Below, one piece after another: positions 1 through 7,548 of a stretch of DNA of 40,677 nt. The DNA lies in assembly GCA_013823505.1 (NCBI GenBank), contig PNMH01000033.1, positions 1-40,677 of the forward strand, read 5' to 3'. Under the pieces are notes generated by a model. It saw only the letters and a program-made list of their open reading frames with translations. It searched no databases and was not told where the DNA came from. The stretch is from Polaromonas sp. Its GTDB lineage: Bacteria > Pseudomonadota > Gammaproteobacteria > Burkholderiales > Burkholderiaceae. The position numbers were made by a program, and so were the translations under genes. The stretch's first letter is position 1, and each line of letters starts with the position of its first letter.

Positions 1-2
1 AG

Positions 3-89
3 TGGTCGCGCGACGAGAGCCTGCCGATCGAGACCGGTCTGCCGGTGGCCAAGTCCACCAAGAAGCCTGCGCTGGCCCTGGCCGCCTGA
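3..89 (+). CDS. C-terminal end of an unidentified protein (5' part outside window)
   Basis: An open frame runs from the window edge to a TGA at 87-89 and encodes 28 residues, ending in an Ala/Leu-rich tail (…KKPALALAA). It is followed 33 bases later by the OsmC-like gene on the same strand, so it is probably the preceding gene of the same operon. The visible tail is too short to assign a family. Because the following genes are flavin and rubredoxin redox proteins, the identity of this gene would help to explain that operon. Confidence 0.5.
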   Translation, partial: WSRDESLPIETGLPVAKSTKKPALALAA

Positions 90-122
90 TTTTTCCCTGA
101 CCCCCGAAACCCTGGAGACACC

Positions 123-683
123 ATGTCCGCTACCGACACGCTCGAGCCTGTGACCACCGTCAAGGCGTACCTGCGCCCCATCGACAGCGAGGGCCTCGCG
201 GCCTTTGCCGCCAAGGGCAAGGCCAACCCCGCCAGCCGTGGCACCAACAAGGTCCACACCGTCATGGAGGGGCAGTACCGCTCGCTCTCCACCGTGGGCA
301 ACCACGCCCCGGTGGTGGTGGACGAGCCGCTGCACCTCTTCGGCGAAGACACGGCCCCGGCGCCCGGCGAGATCGTGCTGTCGGGCCTGGGCGGGTGTCT
401 CGCGGTGGGCATCACGGCGGTGGCCACCTGGAAGGGCGTGAAGCTCAGCAAGCTCGAGGTCTTCATGGAAGGCGACATCGGCAACCCCGCTGCGTGGGGC
501 GCCGGTGGCGCGCTGGAGAAGCTGCCGTCCGAGATGGGCTTTCAGGCCATCCGCGTGAAGGTGGTGGTGGAGGGCGATGCGCCCCGCGAAGTGCTCGACG
601 AGATCGTGAAGCACGCCAACTTCTACTCGCCGGTGGCCAACAGCATGCGCAACCCGATCCCGTTCGAGATCGCGCTGGCCTGA
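123..683 (+). CDS. OsmC-family protein (single-Cys variant)
   Basis: 186 residues, a usual length for an OsmC/Ohr-type protein carrying an N-terminal extension. The fold signature is visible as the GGC motif with Cys92 (LSGLGGCLAVGI) and the C-terminal stretch around residues 165-180 (NFYSPVANSMRNP). Classical OsmC/Ohr peroxidases reduce organic peroxides with two cysteines, the second lying in a CPV/CPxS motif. Here that position is Ser169, so the normal Cys-Cys peroxidase cycle is unlikely. The ATG follows a CTGGAGA ribosome site at about 112-118. The gene precedes an acyl-CoA-dehydrogenase-like flavoprotein and a rubredoxin reductase, which suggests a role in that redox system, perhaps binding or protecting a thiol or sulfur intermediate. 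That role is inference; family membership is fairly sure. Confidence 0.85.
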   Translation: MSATDTLEPVTTVKAYLRPIDSEGLAAFAAKGKANPASRGTNKVHTVMEGQYRSLSTVGNHAPVVVDEPLHLFGEDTAPAPGEIVLSGLGGCLAVGITAVATWKGVKLSKLEVFMEGDIGNPAAWGAGGALEKLPSEMGFQAIRVKVVVEGDAPREVLDEIVKHANFYSPVANSMRNPIPFEIALA

Positions 684-690
684 GCCTCTC

Positions 691-722
691 CCGTTCGCCC
701 TGAGCCTGTCAAAGGGCTCACC
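691..722. repeat. Dispersed intergenic repeat (REP-like), degenerate copy
   Basis: The spacer between the OsmC-like gene and the next gene contains ccgttcgccctgagcc followed by tgtcaaagggctca. It closely resembles the 'gttcgccctgagcntgtcgaaggg' element widely scattered between genes in Burkholderiales and some pseudomonads. It can fold (GAGCC with GGCTC; GCCCT with AGGGC). I see no second copy in this window. Such elements are usually non-coding; here it lies inside a probable operon. Confidence 0.5.
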
Positions 723-740
723 CATTTCCCTGGAGCCTGA

Positions 741-1889
741 ATGAACCCCAACGACCTGCCCCCCGAGTTGACCCACGAAACACCGGCCCACGCGCTGCTG
801 GCCGCGGTGCGCGAGGTGGCGCAGGGTCCGTTGGCGGCGGTGGTCGAGTCCATCGACCGCACTGGCTACTACCCGCGCGCCGAGCTGCAGCAGCTCGCCG
901 CGCTGGGCGCCATGAGCGCTCACCTCGAAGGCGACGCCGGCCCGGGGGATTTCGGTCTCTCGATCCGCGCCATGGCCGAGGCCTCGCGCGTGTGCGGCGC
1001 CACCGGCTTCATGATGTGGTGCCAGGCCGTGTGCGGCCTGTACATGCAGCAGTCGGGCAACCCCGCGCTCAATGGCGCCGTGCTCATGGCGCATGTGCGC
1101 GGCGACACGCTGGGCGGCACGGCGCTGTCCAACCCCATGAAGAGCTACGCGCAGATCGAAAGCCTGCTGCTCAAGGCCACGCCGGTCGAGGGTGGCTACA
1201 TCGTCAACGGCTCGCTGCCCTGGGTGAGCAACCTCGGCCCCGACCACGCTTGCGGCGCCATCGCCGCGGTGGTGAACGGCGACGAACACATCGGCCGCGA
1301 GGTCATGTTTCTGCTGCGCTGCAACGCGCCCGGTGTGGAGCTGCGCGAATGCCCGAGCTTCTCGGCCATGGAAGGCACGGGCACCTACGCCCTGCGCCTC
1401 AAAGACCATTTCATCGGCGCCGACGATGTGATCGCCGACGCTGCCAAACCCTTCATTGCCCGCATCCGCGCCGCCTTCGTCATGCTCCAGTGCGGCATGG
1501 CCGTGGGCGTGACGCAGGGCGCCATCGACTCCATCTGGGAGGTCGAGGCGCAGCTGGGACATGTGAACCAGTTTCTGGAAGACCGGCCGGACGCGCTGCA
1601 GGCCGAGCTGGACGCGCTCACCGCTCGTGTGATGAAGCTGGCCGAGACGCCCTACAACGCCTCGGTGGAGTTTTTCATCGACGTGCTCGACGCACGCGCC
1701 CACGGCGCTGAACTGTCGTTGCGCGCCGCGCAGTCGGCCCTGTTGCACCAGGGCGCACGCGGTTACCTCATGAGCTCGGCCGTGCAGCGCCGCGTGCGCG
1801 AATCGCACTTTGTGGCCATCGTCACACCCGCCATCAAGCACCTGCGCAAAGAAATCGCGCGGCTCTCCGCCGAGGTGATGCCGGCATGA
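741..1889 (+). CDS. Acyl-CoA dehydrogenase superfamily flavoprotein
   Basis: 382 residues, the usual length of the acyl-CoA dehydrogenase fold: an N-terminal helical domain, a central beta domain (about 120-225, with the SLPWVSNLG segment) and a C-terminal helical bundle. The C-terminal stretch [20 protein letters not shown] corresponds to the GG-x-GY…R…RD segment of the family. I cannot point with confidence to a catalytic glutamate. Members of this fold include both true dehydrogenases and flavin-dependent monooxygenases of the DszC/SfnC type. The stop overlaps the start of a rubredoxin-reductase fusion by four bases (ATGA), which indicates translational coupling and suggests that the two exchange electrons or act on the same substrate. 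The substrate is unknown. Confidence 0.85.
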   Translation: MNPNDLPPELTHETPAHALLAAVREVAQGPLAAVVESIDRTGYYPRAELQQLAALGAMSAHLEGDAGPGDFGLSIRAMAEASRVCGATGFMMWCQAVCGLYMQQSGNPALNGAVLMAHVRGDTLGGTALSNPMKSYAQIESLLLKATPVEGGYIVNGSLPWVSNLGPDHACGAIAAVVNGDEHIGREVMFLLRCNAPGVELRECPSFSAMEGTGTYALRLKDHFIGADDVIADAAKPFIARIRAAFVMLQCGMAVGVTQGAIDSIWEVEAQLGHVNQFLEDRPDALQAELDALTARVMKLAETPYNASVEFFIDVLDARAHGAELSLRAAQSALLHQGARGYLMSSAVQRRVRESHFVAIVTPAIKHLRKEIARLSAEVMPA

Positions 1890-3142
1890 ACACCTCGCTG
1901 AACACGATCGCCGCTGCGGTGCAGGCCCTGGCGCCGTGGCAGCAATACATCTGCGACGCCTGCGGCTACATCTACAACGAAGCCGAGGGCGACCCCGACG
2001 GTGGCCTGGCCCCCGGCACCCGCTACGCCGACATTCCTGACGACTGGGCCTGCCCACTGTGCGGCGTGACCAAGGCCGACTTCACGCCCTACACACCGCC
2101 CAGCCTGGACACACTGCGCGCCGGCCTGCAATCCAGCACGCCGGTGGCCACGCGCGGTGCGGCGGGTGTGCTCATCGTCGGCGCCGGGCGCGCCGGCTGG
2201 CAAATGGCCGAGGCGCTGCGCGCGCTCGACGCCACGCTGCCCATCAGCTTGGTGACGGCCTGCGCGGGCGACGTGTACGACAAGCCCATGCTGTCCATCG
2301 CCATGGCGCGCAGCACCGCGCTGGAGGCCATGGTCAAGGAAAGCGGTGCCGCCGCAGCCGCCCGCCTGAACGTGCGCCTGCTCAGCCACACGCACGCCGT
2401 GCGCATCTGCGCAGACACGAACCAGTTGCGCACCACGCGCGGCGTGTTGCGCTACGACCGGCTGGTGCTGGCCCACGGCGCGAAAGCCGCGCTGCCGGCC
2501 ACGCTGCCCGCCGCGATGTGCTGGCGCATCAACCACCTCGCGGCGTACCAGAAGCTGCGAGCCGCTTTGGGTGACACACCGAAAGACGTGGCCATCGTGG
2601 GTGCCGGCCTGATCGGCAGCGAGCTTGCCAACGACCTTGCACTCGGCGGCCACCGCATCACCTTGCTGGACGTGCAGACCGAGCCGCTCGCGCGCTGGAG
2701 CGCCGAGGGTGCGGGCAGTCAATTGCTCGACGCGTGGAAAGACCTGGCCATCCGCTTCGTGGGTGGTGTGCAGGTGGCGCAGCTGGAGCAGGTGGCGGGC
2801 CGCTACCGCATCACCACCACCTGCGGCCAACGCTTCGCGGCTGACCAGGTGATCGCCGCCGCCGGCCTGGCCACGCCACCGCGCCTGGCGCAAAGCGCCG
2901 ACCTGAAATGGGACAACGGCATCGCCGTGGACGCTGCGAATCTCAAGACGAGCAACCCACTCATCCACGCCATGGGCGACTGCATCGCCATCAACGGCCA
3001 ACCCAGCCGCTTCATCGAACCCATCGCGCGGCAAGCCCGGGCCATTGCGGCCGACATTTGCGGCACCGCCCCGGCGCCTTACGAGCCGCGTGCGGCGGTG
3101 GTGCGGGTCAAGACGACTTCAAGGCCGCTGACGCTGCATTGA
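1886..3142 (+). CDS. Rubredoxin–FAD/NAD(P)H oxidoreductase fusion
   Basis: 418 residues with two visible parts. Residues 20-65 are a rubredoxin with four iron ligands Cys23, Cys26, Cys56 and Cys59 (CDACGY and CPLCGV). Residues 93-418 are a pyridine-nucleotide-disulfide-type reductase with an FAD Rossmann motif (VGAGRAG, about 99-104), a second dinucleotide motif ([10 protein letters not shown], about 233-243) and the late FAD-contacting Asp (AMGDC, about 360). Rubredoxin reductases pass electrons from NAD(P)H through FAD to rubredoxin; here donor and carrier are one chain. It overlaps the acyl-CoA-dehydrogenase-like gene by four bases and is the last gene of the operon, so it is the likely electron supply for that flavoprotein or for an upstream oxygenase. 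The final acceptor is inferred. Confidence 0.9.
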   Translation: MNTSLNTIAAAVQALAPWQQYICDACGYIYNEAEGDPDGGLAPGTRYADIPDDWACPLCGVTKADFTPYTPPSLDTLRAGLQSSTPVATRGAAGVLIVGAGRAGWQMAEALRALDATLPISLVTACAGDVYDKPMLSIAMARSTALEAMVKESGAAAAARLNVRLLSHTHAVRICADTNQLRTTRGVLRYDRLVLAHGAKAALPATLPAAMCWRINHLAAYQKLRAALGDTPKDVAIVGAGLIGSELANDLALGGHRITLLDVQTEPLARWSAEGAGSQLLDAWKDLAIRFVGGVQVAQLEQVAGRYRITTTCGQRFAADQVIAAAGLATPPRLAQSADLKWDNGIAVDAANLKTSNPLIHAMGDCIAINGQPSRFIEPIARQARAIAADICGTAPAPYEPRAAVVRVKTTSRPLTLH

Positions 3143-3158
3143 GCGAGCACATCGGCGC

Positions 3159-3923
3159 TCAGCCGTAGGTGTTGCTCAGCGTCCCCAGGCCTTCGATGAC
3201 CACCTCCACCGTGGTGCCCGGTTTCATCGGCAGCACGCCGAGCGACGTGCCGCAAAGGATCACGTCGCCGGGCTCCAGCGTCATGTCGTGCGAGATGCGC
3301 GAGACCAGTTCGGCCGGGCTGAAGAACATGTCGGCCAGTGCGTAGTTCTGCCGTTCGCGCCCACCCACCAGGGTGCGCAAGTGTGCGCCGGCGGGGTCGA
3401 AGGCCGTGTCGATGAACGGGCCCAGCGCGCCGAAGCCGTCGAAGCTTTTGGCGCGTGTCCATTGCGGAAAGGTCGGGTCGCGGTTCAGCAGCTCCATCGC
3501 GGTGACATCGTTGGCGCAGCAGTAGCCGAAGATGTGCGCCGACGCATCGGCCACCGACACCGCGCGGGCCTGTCGACCGATCACCACCGCCAGTTCACCT
3601 TCATAGGCCACTCGGCCGTCATAACTCGCCGGCACCGCGATCGGCTGCTGGTGACCGATGACACTGCCAGGCGACTTCAGGAAGTACAGCGGCTCGGCCG
3701 GTTCGGCCCAGCCGTTTTTTTCGGCGGCGGCGCGGAAGTTGTTCCACAAACCGATGACCTTGCCCGGCGCGCAGGGGGCCAGCCAGGTCAGCTCGGCCAG
3801 CGGCAAAGACTCGCCGGTGGCCACCGGCGTGTCGAACATGTCGCCGTGGTGGAGGTGCACACGGTCCCCGTCCAGGGTGCCGAAAGCAGCGGTGCCGTGA
3901 TGCCTGAAACGCAGCCATTTCAT
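3159..3923 (-). CDS. Fumarylacetoacetate hydrolase (FAH) family protein
   Basis: 254 residues. I placed the start at the ATG at 3923 because it is preceded by CCAGGAGCAATCC, a good ribosome site; longer in-frame extensions run into non-coding-looking sequence. The metal-binding core of the FAH fold is visible: Glu108 and Glu110 in YEGELAVVIG and Asp139 in CCANDV, followed by the conserved F-D-G-F-G-P region (about 163-175) and GDVILCGTS near the C-terminus. The family includes acylpyruvate hydrolases, oxaloacetate decarboxylases/tautomerases and hydratases/isomerases of aromatic meta-cleavage. It is convergent with the rubredoxin operon (16 bp gap) and divergent from the CoA-ligase gene, and may process the same acid as the ligase/Tct module. 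The exact reaction is not decidable here. Confidence 0.88.
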   Translation of the reverse strand: MKWLRFRHHGTAAFGTLDGDRVHLHHGDMFDTPVATGESLPLAELTWLAPCAPGKVIGLWNNFRAAAEKNGWAEPAEPLYFLKSPGSVIGHQQPIAVPASYDGRVAYEGELAVVIGRQARAVSVADASAHIFGYCCANDVTAMELLNRDPTFPQWTRAKSFDGFGALGPFIDTAFDPAGAHLRTLVGGRERQNYALADMFFSPAELVSRISHDMTLEPGDVILCGTSLGVLPMKPGTTVEVVIEGLGTLSNTYG

Positions 3924-4054
3924 GGATTGCTCCTGGGTTCGCCTCGCCCGCAACCGGGCGCGTGCGGGCCGATCTTGCACGAGCGCCGGGCTTCGTGGGC
4001 GGCGTCGGGCATTGCGGCCGCCCGCGTCAGGGAAAGCCCGAGGTTTTGGGGTTT

Positions 4055-4089
4055 CTTCGCAATGCCATACTTTTTGTTCGGATGCGAAG
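4055..4089. promoter_or_regulatory. Inverted repeat between divergent FAH and CoA-ligase genes
   Basis: The 269-base spacer (3924-4192) between the divergent genes holds a 7-base inverted repeat, CTTCGCA at 4055-4061 and TGCGAAG at 4083-4089, separated by 21 AT-richer bases. Spaced half-sites between divergent genes often bind a regulator. No regulator gene lies beside this cluster, so the cognate protein is unknown. I see no convincing -35/-10 pair elsewhere in the spacer. Confidence 0.3.
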
Positions 4090-4192
4090 CCCGGTCTGCT
4101 GGCCGGATTTCCCGTCCGTATTTTTTTGGTCTTGCAGCTGTTGCGGTCTGCGACACCTCCCCGATTGACTCCCCCCGACACCGAGGATTCGC

Positions 4193-5728
4193 ATGACAAC
4201 CACCTTGAAAGATCTGCTCGCAGCGGGCGCTGATGCATCGCCGGCACTGTCGGCCCCGGGCCGGCCAGCGCTGAGCCACGGCGAGCTGCGGGCCCTGATC
4301 CAGCGCACCCTGGACACCCTCAACCGGCTGGGCATCGGGCGCAACGACCGGGTGGCCATCGTGCTGAACAACGGGCCCGAAATGGCGGCCTGCTACATGG
4401 CTTGCGCCAGCGGCGTGACCAGCGCACCGCTGAACCCGGCCTACCGCGCCGACGAGTTCGAGTTTTACTTGTCCGACCTCAACGCCAAGGCGCTGATCGT
4501 CGAGCAGGCCAGCACCTCGCCCGCCATCGACGTGGCCACCAAGCTGGGCGTGCGCCTGATCGACCTCGTGGTGGCCGACGGCGCGCCGGCCGGCGCCTTC
4601 ACCCTGGTGCCGCGCGACGGGCAGGGCGCAGCGCCCGCGGCCCACCCGGGCTACGCCCAAGCCGACGACGTGTCGATGGTGCTGCACACCTCGGGCACCA
4701 CCTCGCGGCCCAAGATCGTGCCGCTGTCCCAGCGCAACCTGGCCGCCTCGGCCACCCACATCCGCAACACGCTGCAGTTCACCGCCGCCGACTGCGGGCT
4801 GAACATCATGCCGCTGTTCCACATCCACGGGCTGATCGCCGGGGTGCTGGCGCCGCTGGCGGCGGGCTCGCAGGTCTTCTGCACGCCCGGGTTCAATGCG
4901 CTCAAGTTCTTCAGCTGGATGGACGAGGCCCACCCCACCTGGTACACGGCGGTGCCGACCATGCACCAGGCCATCGTCTCAAGGGCGTCGAAAAACGCCG
5001 ATGTCATTGCCCGCCATCCCCTGCGCTTCCTGCGGTCGTCGTCTTCGTCGATGCCGCCCCAGGTGATCAAGGAACTGGAGGCCACCTTTCACGCGCCGCT
5101 GATCGAGAGCTACGGCATGACCGAGGCCACCCACCAGATGGCCAGCAACCCCCTGCCGCCCGCGCTGCGCAAGCCGGGCACGGTGGGCAAGGCGGCCGGC
5201 CCCGAGGTGGCCATCATGGCCGAGGACGGCACGCTGCTGCCGCGCGGCACCGGGCTGGAGAACACCGGCGAGATCGTGATCCGCGGCCCCAATGTGACCG
5301 CCGGCTACGAGAACAACCCCAAGGCCAACGCCGAAGGTTTCCTGAACGGCTGGTTCCGCACCGGCGACCAGGGCGTGATGGACGAGGACGGCTACATCAG
5401 CATCACCGGGCGGCTCAAGGAGATCATCAACCGGGGTGGCGAGAAGGTCAGCCCGCGCGAGGTCGACGAGATCCTGATGGACCACCCGGGCGTGGCGCAG
5501 GTGGTGTGTTTCGGCATGCCGCACGCCAAACTGGGCGAGGAGGTCGCTGCGGTGGTGGTGCTGCGCGAAGGCCAGCAGGCCACCGAGCGCGAGTTGCAGA
5601 CCTTCGTCGGCGCGCGCGCGGCCGACTACAAGGTGCCGAAAAAGATCCTCTTCATGGACGAGATCCCCAAGGGCGCCACGGGCAAGCTGCAGCGCATCGG
5701 ACTGGCCCAGAAACTCGGGCTGGGCTGA
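4193..5728 (+). CDS. AMP-forming acyl-CoA synthetase, oxalyl-CoA synthetase (AAE3/Pcs60)-like
   Basis: 511 residues, the family's usual length. ANL-family motifs are in order: the phosphate loop SGTTSRPK (from Ser167), the YGMTEATH motif (from Tyr307), the GWFRTGD motif (about 390), the hinge/A8 motif GRLKEIINRGGEKVSP, and the catalytic lysine in GATGKLQR (about 498). The SGTTSRPK and MTEATHQMASNPLP stretches match plant and yeast oxalyl-CoA synthetase (AAE3/Pcs60) better than general fatty-acid ligases, as I recall those sequences. It would activate a small carboxylate with ATP and CoA in the cytoplasm. GAGG lies eight bases before the ATG. It leads a set with tctCBA and a reductase, which fits activation of the imported acid. 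Oxalate as substrate is plausible but unproven. Confidence 0.85.
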   Translation: MTTTLKDLLAAGADASPALSAPGRPALSHGELRALIQRTLDTLNRLGIGRNDRVAIVLNNGPEMAACYMACASGVTSAPLNPAYRADEFEFYLSDLNAKALIVEQASTSPAIDVATKLGVRLIDLVVADGAPAGAFTLVPRDGQGAAPAAHPGYAQADDVSMVLHTSGTTSRPKIVPLSQRNLAASATHIRNTLQFTAADCGLNIMPLFHIHGLIAGVLAPLAAGSQVFCTPGFNALKFFSWMDEAHPTWYTAVPTMHQAIVSRASKNADVIARHPLRFLRSSSSSMPPQVIKELEATFHAPLIESYGMTEATHQMASNPLPPALRKPGTVGKAAGPEVAIMAEDGTLLPRGTGLENTGEIVIRGPNVTAGYENNPKANAEGFLNGWFRTGDQGVMDEDGYISITGRLKEIINRGGEKVSPREVDEILMDHPGVAQVVCFGMPHAKLGEEVAAVVVLREGQQATERELQTFVGARAADYKVPKKILFMDEIPKGATGKLQRIGLAQKLGLG

Positions 5729-5860
5729 GTCCCCATTCGATACTTCAGCTTTTCCTTATCTCAGACTGAAGAAAATCTGACTTTACGAAAAGGTGCGAAT
5801 TTTTGAGACTCCAGGGTGCCGAGCGATCCGTGCAGGTCCGACCCACCCCGAGGAGACTCC
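5729..5860. other. Spacer between CoA ligase and tctC with short inverted repeats
   Basis: This 132-base gap is notably AT-richer than its surroundings. It has CTTCAG (5743-5748) facing CTGAAG (5766-5771), and TCAGA (5761-5765) facing TCTGA (5776-5780). A promoter for the tct genes could lie here, but I find no clear -35/-10 pair. A purine-rich ribosome site (GAGGAG) precedes tctC. Confidence 0.3.
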
Positions 5861-6877
5861 ATGATTTCCACCTTCACCCGTGTCAGCCCACGTCCGTGGG
5901 CCGTTCTCGCCGCCACCCTGGCGGGCCTTGTGGCTGCCGCACCCGCATCCGCCTGGGAACCGGAGAAGCCGGTTGAATTCGTGGTGCCGGCGGGCACCGG
6001 CGGCGGTGCCGACCAGATGGCGCGCTTCATCCAGGGCGTGGTTGCCAAGAACAACCTGATGAAGCAGCCGATCATCGTGGTCAACAAGTCCGGTGGTGCT
6101 GGCGCCGAGGGCTTTCTCGACGTCAAGGGCGACAAGGGCAACCCGCACAAGATCGTCATCACGCTGTCCAACCTGTTCACCACGCCGCTGGCCACCGGTG
6201 TGCCGTTCAACTGGCGCGACCTGACACCGGTGCAGATGCTGGCGCTCGACCAGTTCGTGCTCTGGGTCAATGCCGACTCACCCCACAAGACCGCCAAGGA
6301 GTACTTCGACGCCATCAAGGCCGCCCCGCCCAACACCATGAAGATGGGCGGCACCGGCTCCAAGCAGGAAGACCAGATCATCACCGCGATGATCGAAAAG
6401 GCCGCCGGCAAGAAGGTGACCTACATCCCGTTCAAGGGCGGTGGTGACGTGGCCGTGCAGCTGGTGGGCAACCACATCAACTCCACGGTCAACAACCCGA
6501 TCGAGGCCGAATCGCACTGGCGCGCCGGCAAGCTGCGGGCCTTGTGCGTGTTTGACAAAGCCGCCATGCCCTACAAGACCAAGTTGACCGCCACCCAGGC
6601 CTGGGCCGACGTGCCCACTTGCGCCAGCGCGGGTCTGCCGGTCGACTACGTGATGCTGCGCGGCATCTTCATGCCACCCGGCGTCAAGCCCGAGCAGGTG
6701 GCGTTCTACACCGATCTGTTCAAGAAGGTTCGTGCCCTGCCCGAGTGGAAAGACTTCATGGACAAGGGTGCCTTCAACACCACCGCGCTGACCGGTCCCG
6801 AGTTCGTGGACTGGCTCGGCAAGAACGAACAGATGCACCGCGTGCTCATGAAGGAATCGGGCTTCCTGGCGCAGTGA
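5861..6877 (+). CDS. tctC: Tripartite tricarboxylate transporter substrate-binding protein (Bug/TctC)
   Basis: 338 residues from the ATG at 5861, chosen because GAGGAG sits seven bases upstream and a signal peptide follows at once (charged n-region, hydrophobic stretch about 13-26, cleavage probably after the APASA box near residue 28). The mature start WEPEKPVEFVVPAGTGGGADQMAR is the typical Bug-protein first strand and ligand-binding loop, and the later FKGGGDVAVQLVGNHI segment is the second conserved ligand loop. Bug proteins are periplasmic and deliver carboxylates to the TctAB membrane complex. It is followed by tctB and tctA, so a complete transporter is present. The ligand cannot be read from sequence; the neighbouring CoA ligase suggests a short mono- or dicarboxylate. 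Confidence 0.93.
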   Translation: MISTFTRVSPRPWAVLAATLAGLVAAAPASAWEPEKPVEFVVPAGTGGGADQMARFIQGVVAKNNLMKQPIIVVNKSGGAGAEGFLDVKGDKGNPHKIVITLSNLFTTPLATGVPFNWRDLTPVQMLALDQFVLWVNADSPHKTAKEYFDAIKAAPPNTMKMGGTGSKQEDQIITAMIEKAAGKKVTYIPFKGGGDVAVQLVGNHINSTVNNPIEAESHWRAGKLRALCVFDKAAMPYKTKLTATQAWADVPTCASAGLPVDYVMLRGIFMPPGVKPEQVAFYTDLFKKVRALPEWKDFMDKGAFNTTALTGPEFVDWLGKNEQMHRVLMKESGFLAQ

Positions 6878-6932
6878 TCTGCTGGATCGCACGACCCGGC
6901 GGAGCGCGCGATCCGGCGCTCCTGCTGTCGCT

Positions 6933-6948
6933 GTCGCCCTCGGGCGAC
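6933..6948 (+). terminator. Hairpin between tctC and tctB (possible attenuator or mRNA stabiliser)
   Basis: GTCGCC, loop CTCG, GGCGAC forms a perfect 6-bp stem at 6933-6948 and is followed by a T-rich stretch (ctcattgttttgttc). It lies in the 127-base gap between the binding-protein gene and the membrane-protein genes. Hairpins in this position commonly allow more binding protein than permease to be made. The stem is short, so termination would be partial at best. Confidence 0.4.
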
Positions 6949-7004
6949 CTCATTGTTTTGTTCAGGAAAGCGCACTGCCCACGGCAGCGCGCGGGAGTCG
7001 GATC

Positions 7005-7535
7005 ATGACGGTTGAATCGGGTGGTTCCAGCGCGCCAGGTGCCGCGCCTGCCAGCGACACACTGAGCGCGCGCTGGCCTGAATTGTTGATGGCCGGGTTT
7101 CTGTTCGCGGTGGCTGTGCTGGTCATCGTCGACAGCCAGCGCGTGGGCAGCGGGTGGGGGGACGACGGTCCGAAATCGGGCTACTTTCCGTTCTACATCG
7201 GCCTGATGCTGGCGGGTGCCAGCGGCTGGATCATCTTGAGCCAGCTGCGCCGCTGGTCTCACGACACGGCGGTCTTTGCCGAGCACGAACAGCTGCGTCT
7301 CGTGATGGCCGTGCTTGTCCCCATGGTGGTCTATGTGGCGCTGATCTTCGGCATCGGCATCTACATCGCCTCGGCACTGCTGATCGGCTACTTCATGTTT
7401 CGCTATGGCCGTTACCGGTGGGCAGTCACGCTGCCAGTCGCCATCGGCGTGCCGCTGTTTTTCTTCGTGGTGTTCGAGCGCTGGTTCCTCGTGATGCTGC
7501 CCAAAGGTCCCATCGAGCGCATGCTCGGTTTGTAA
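7005..7535 (+). CDS. tctB: Tripartite tricarboxylate transporter small membrane subunit TctB
   Basis: 176 residues with four hydrophobic segments (about 28-46, 64-82, 98-134 as a long pair, and 140-160), the family's pattern. The GPKSGYFPFYIGLMLAGASGW stretch after the first helix is the conserved TctB signature. It is the small integral subunit of the Tct secondary transporter and pairs with TctA in the inner membrane. It follows tctC by 127 bases and precedes tctA by 13 bases. The start ATG follows a weak purine stretch (GGGAGTCGG). Confidence 0.92.
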   Translation: MTVESGGSSAPGAAPASDTLSARWPELLMAGFLFAVAVLVIVDSQRVGSGWGDDGPKSGYFPFYIGLMLAGASGWIILSQLRRWSHDTAVFAEHEQLRLVMAVLVPMVVYVALIFGIGIYIASALLIGYFMFRYGRYRWAVTLPVAIGVPLFFFVVFERWFLVMLPKGPIERMLGL

Positions 7536-7548
7536 GGCGGGTCACCCC

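Noticed and set aside
3924..4247. N-terminal extension of the FAH-family protein
   Set aside because: It would cover the divergent regulatory spacer and the start of the CoA ligase. The ATG at 3923 has a clear AGGAG and begins at family sequence.
4193..5728. Firm assignment of the ligase as part of oxalate degradation
   Set aside because: Motifs resemble AAE3/Pcs60, but no formyl-CoA transferase or oxalyl-CoA decarboxylase is nearby, so oxalate stays one candidate among several.
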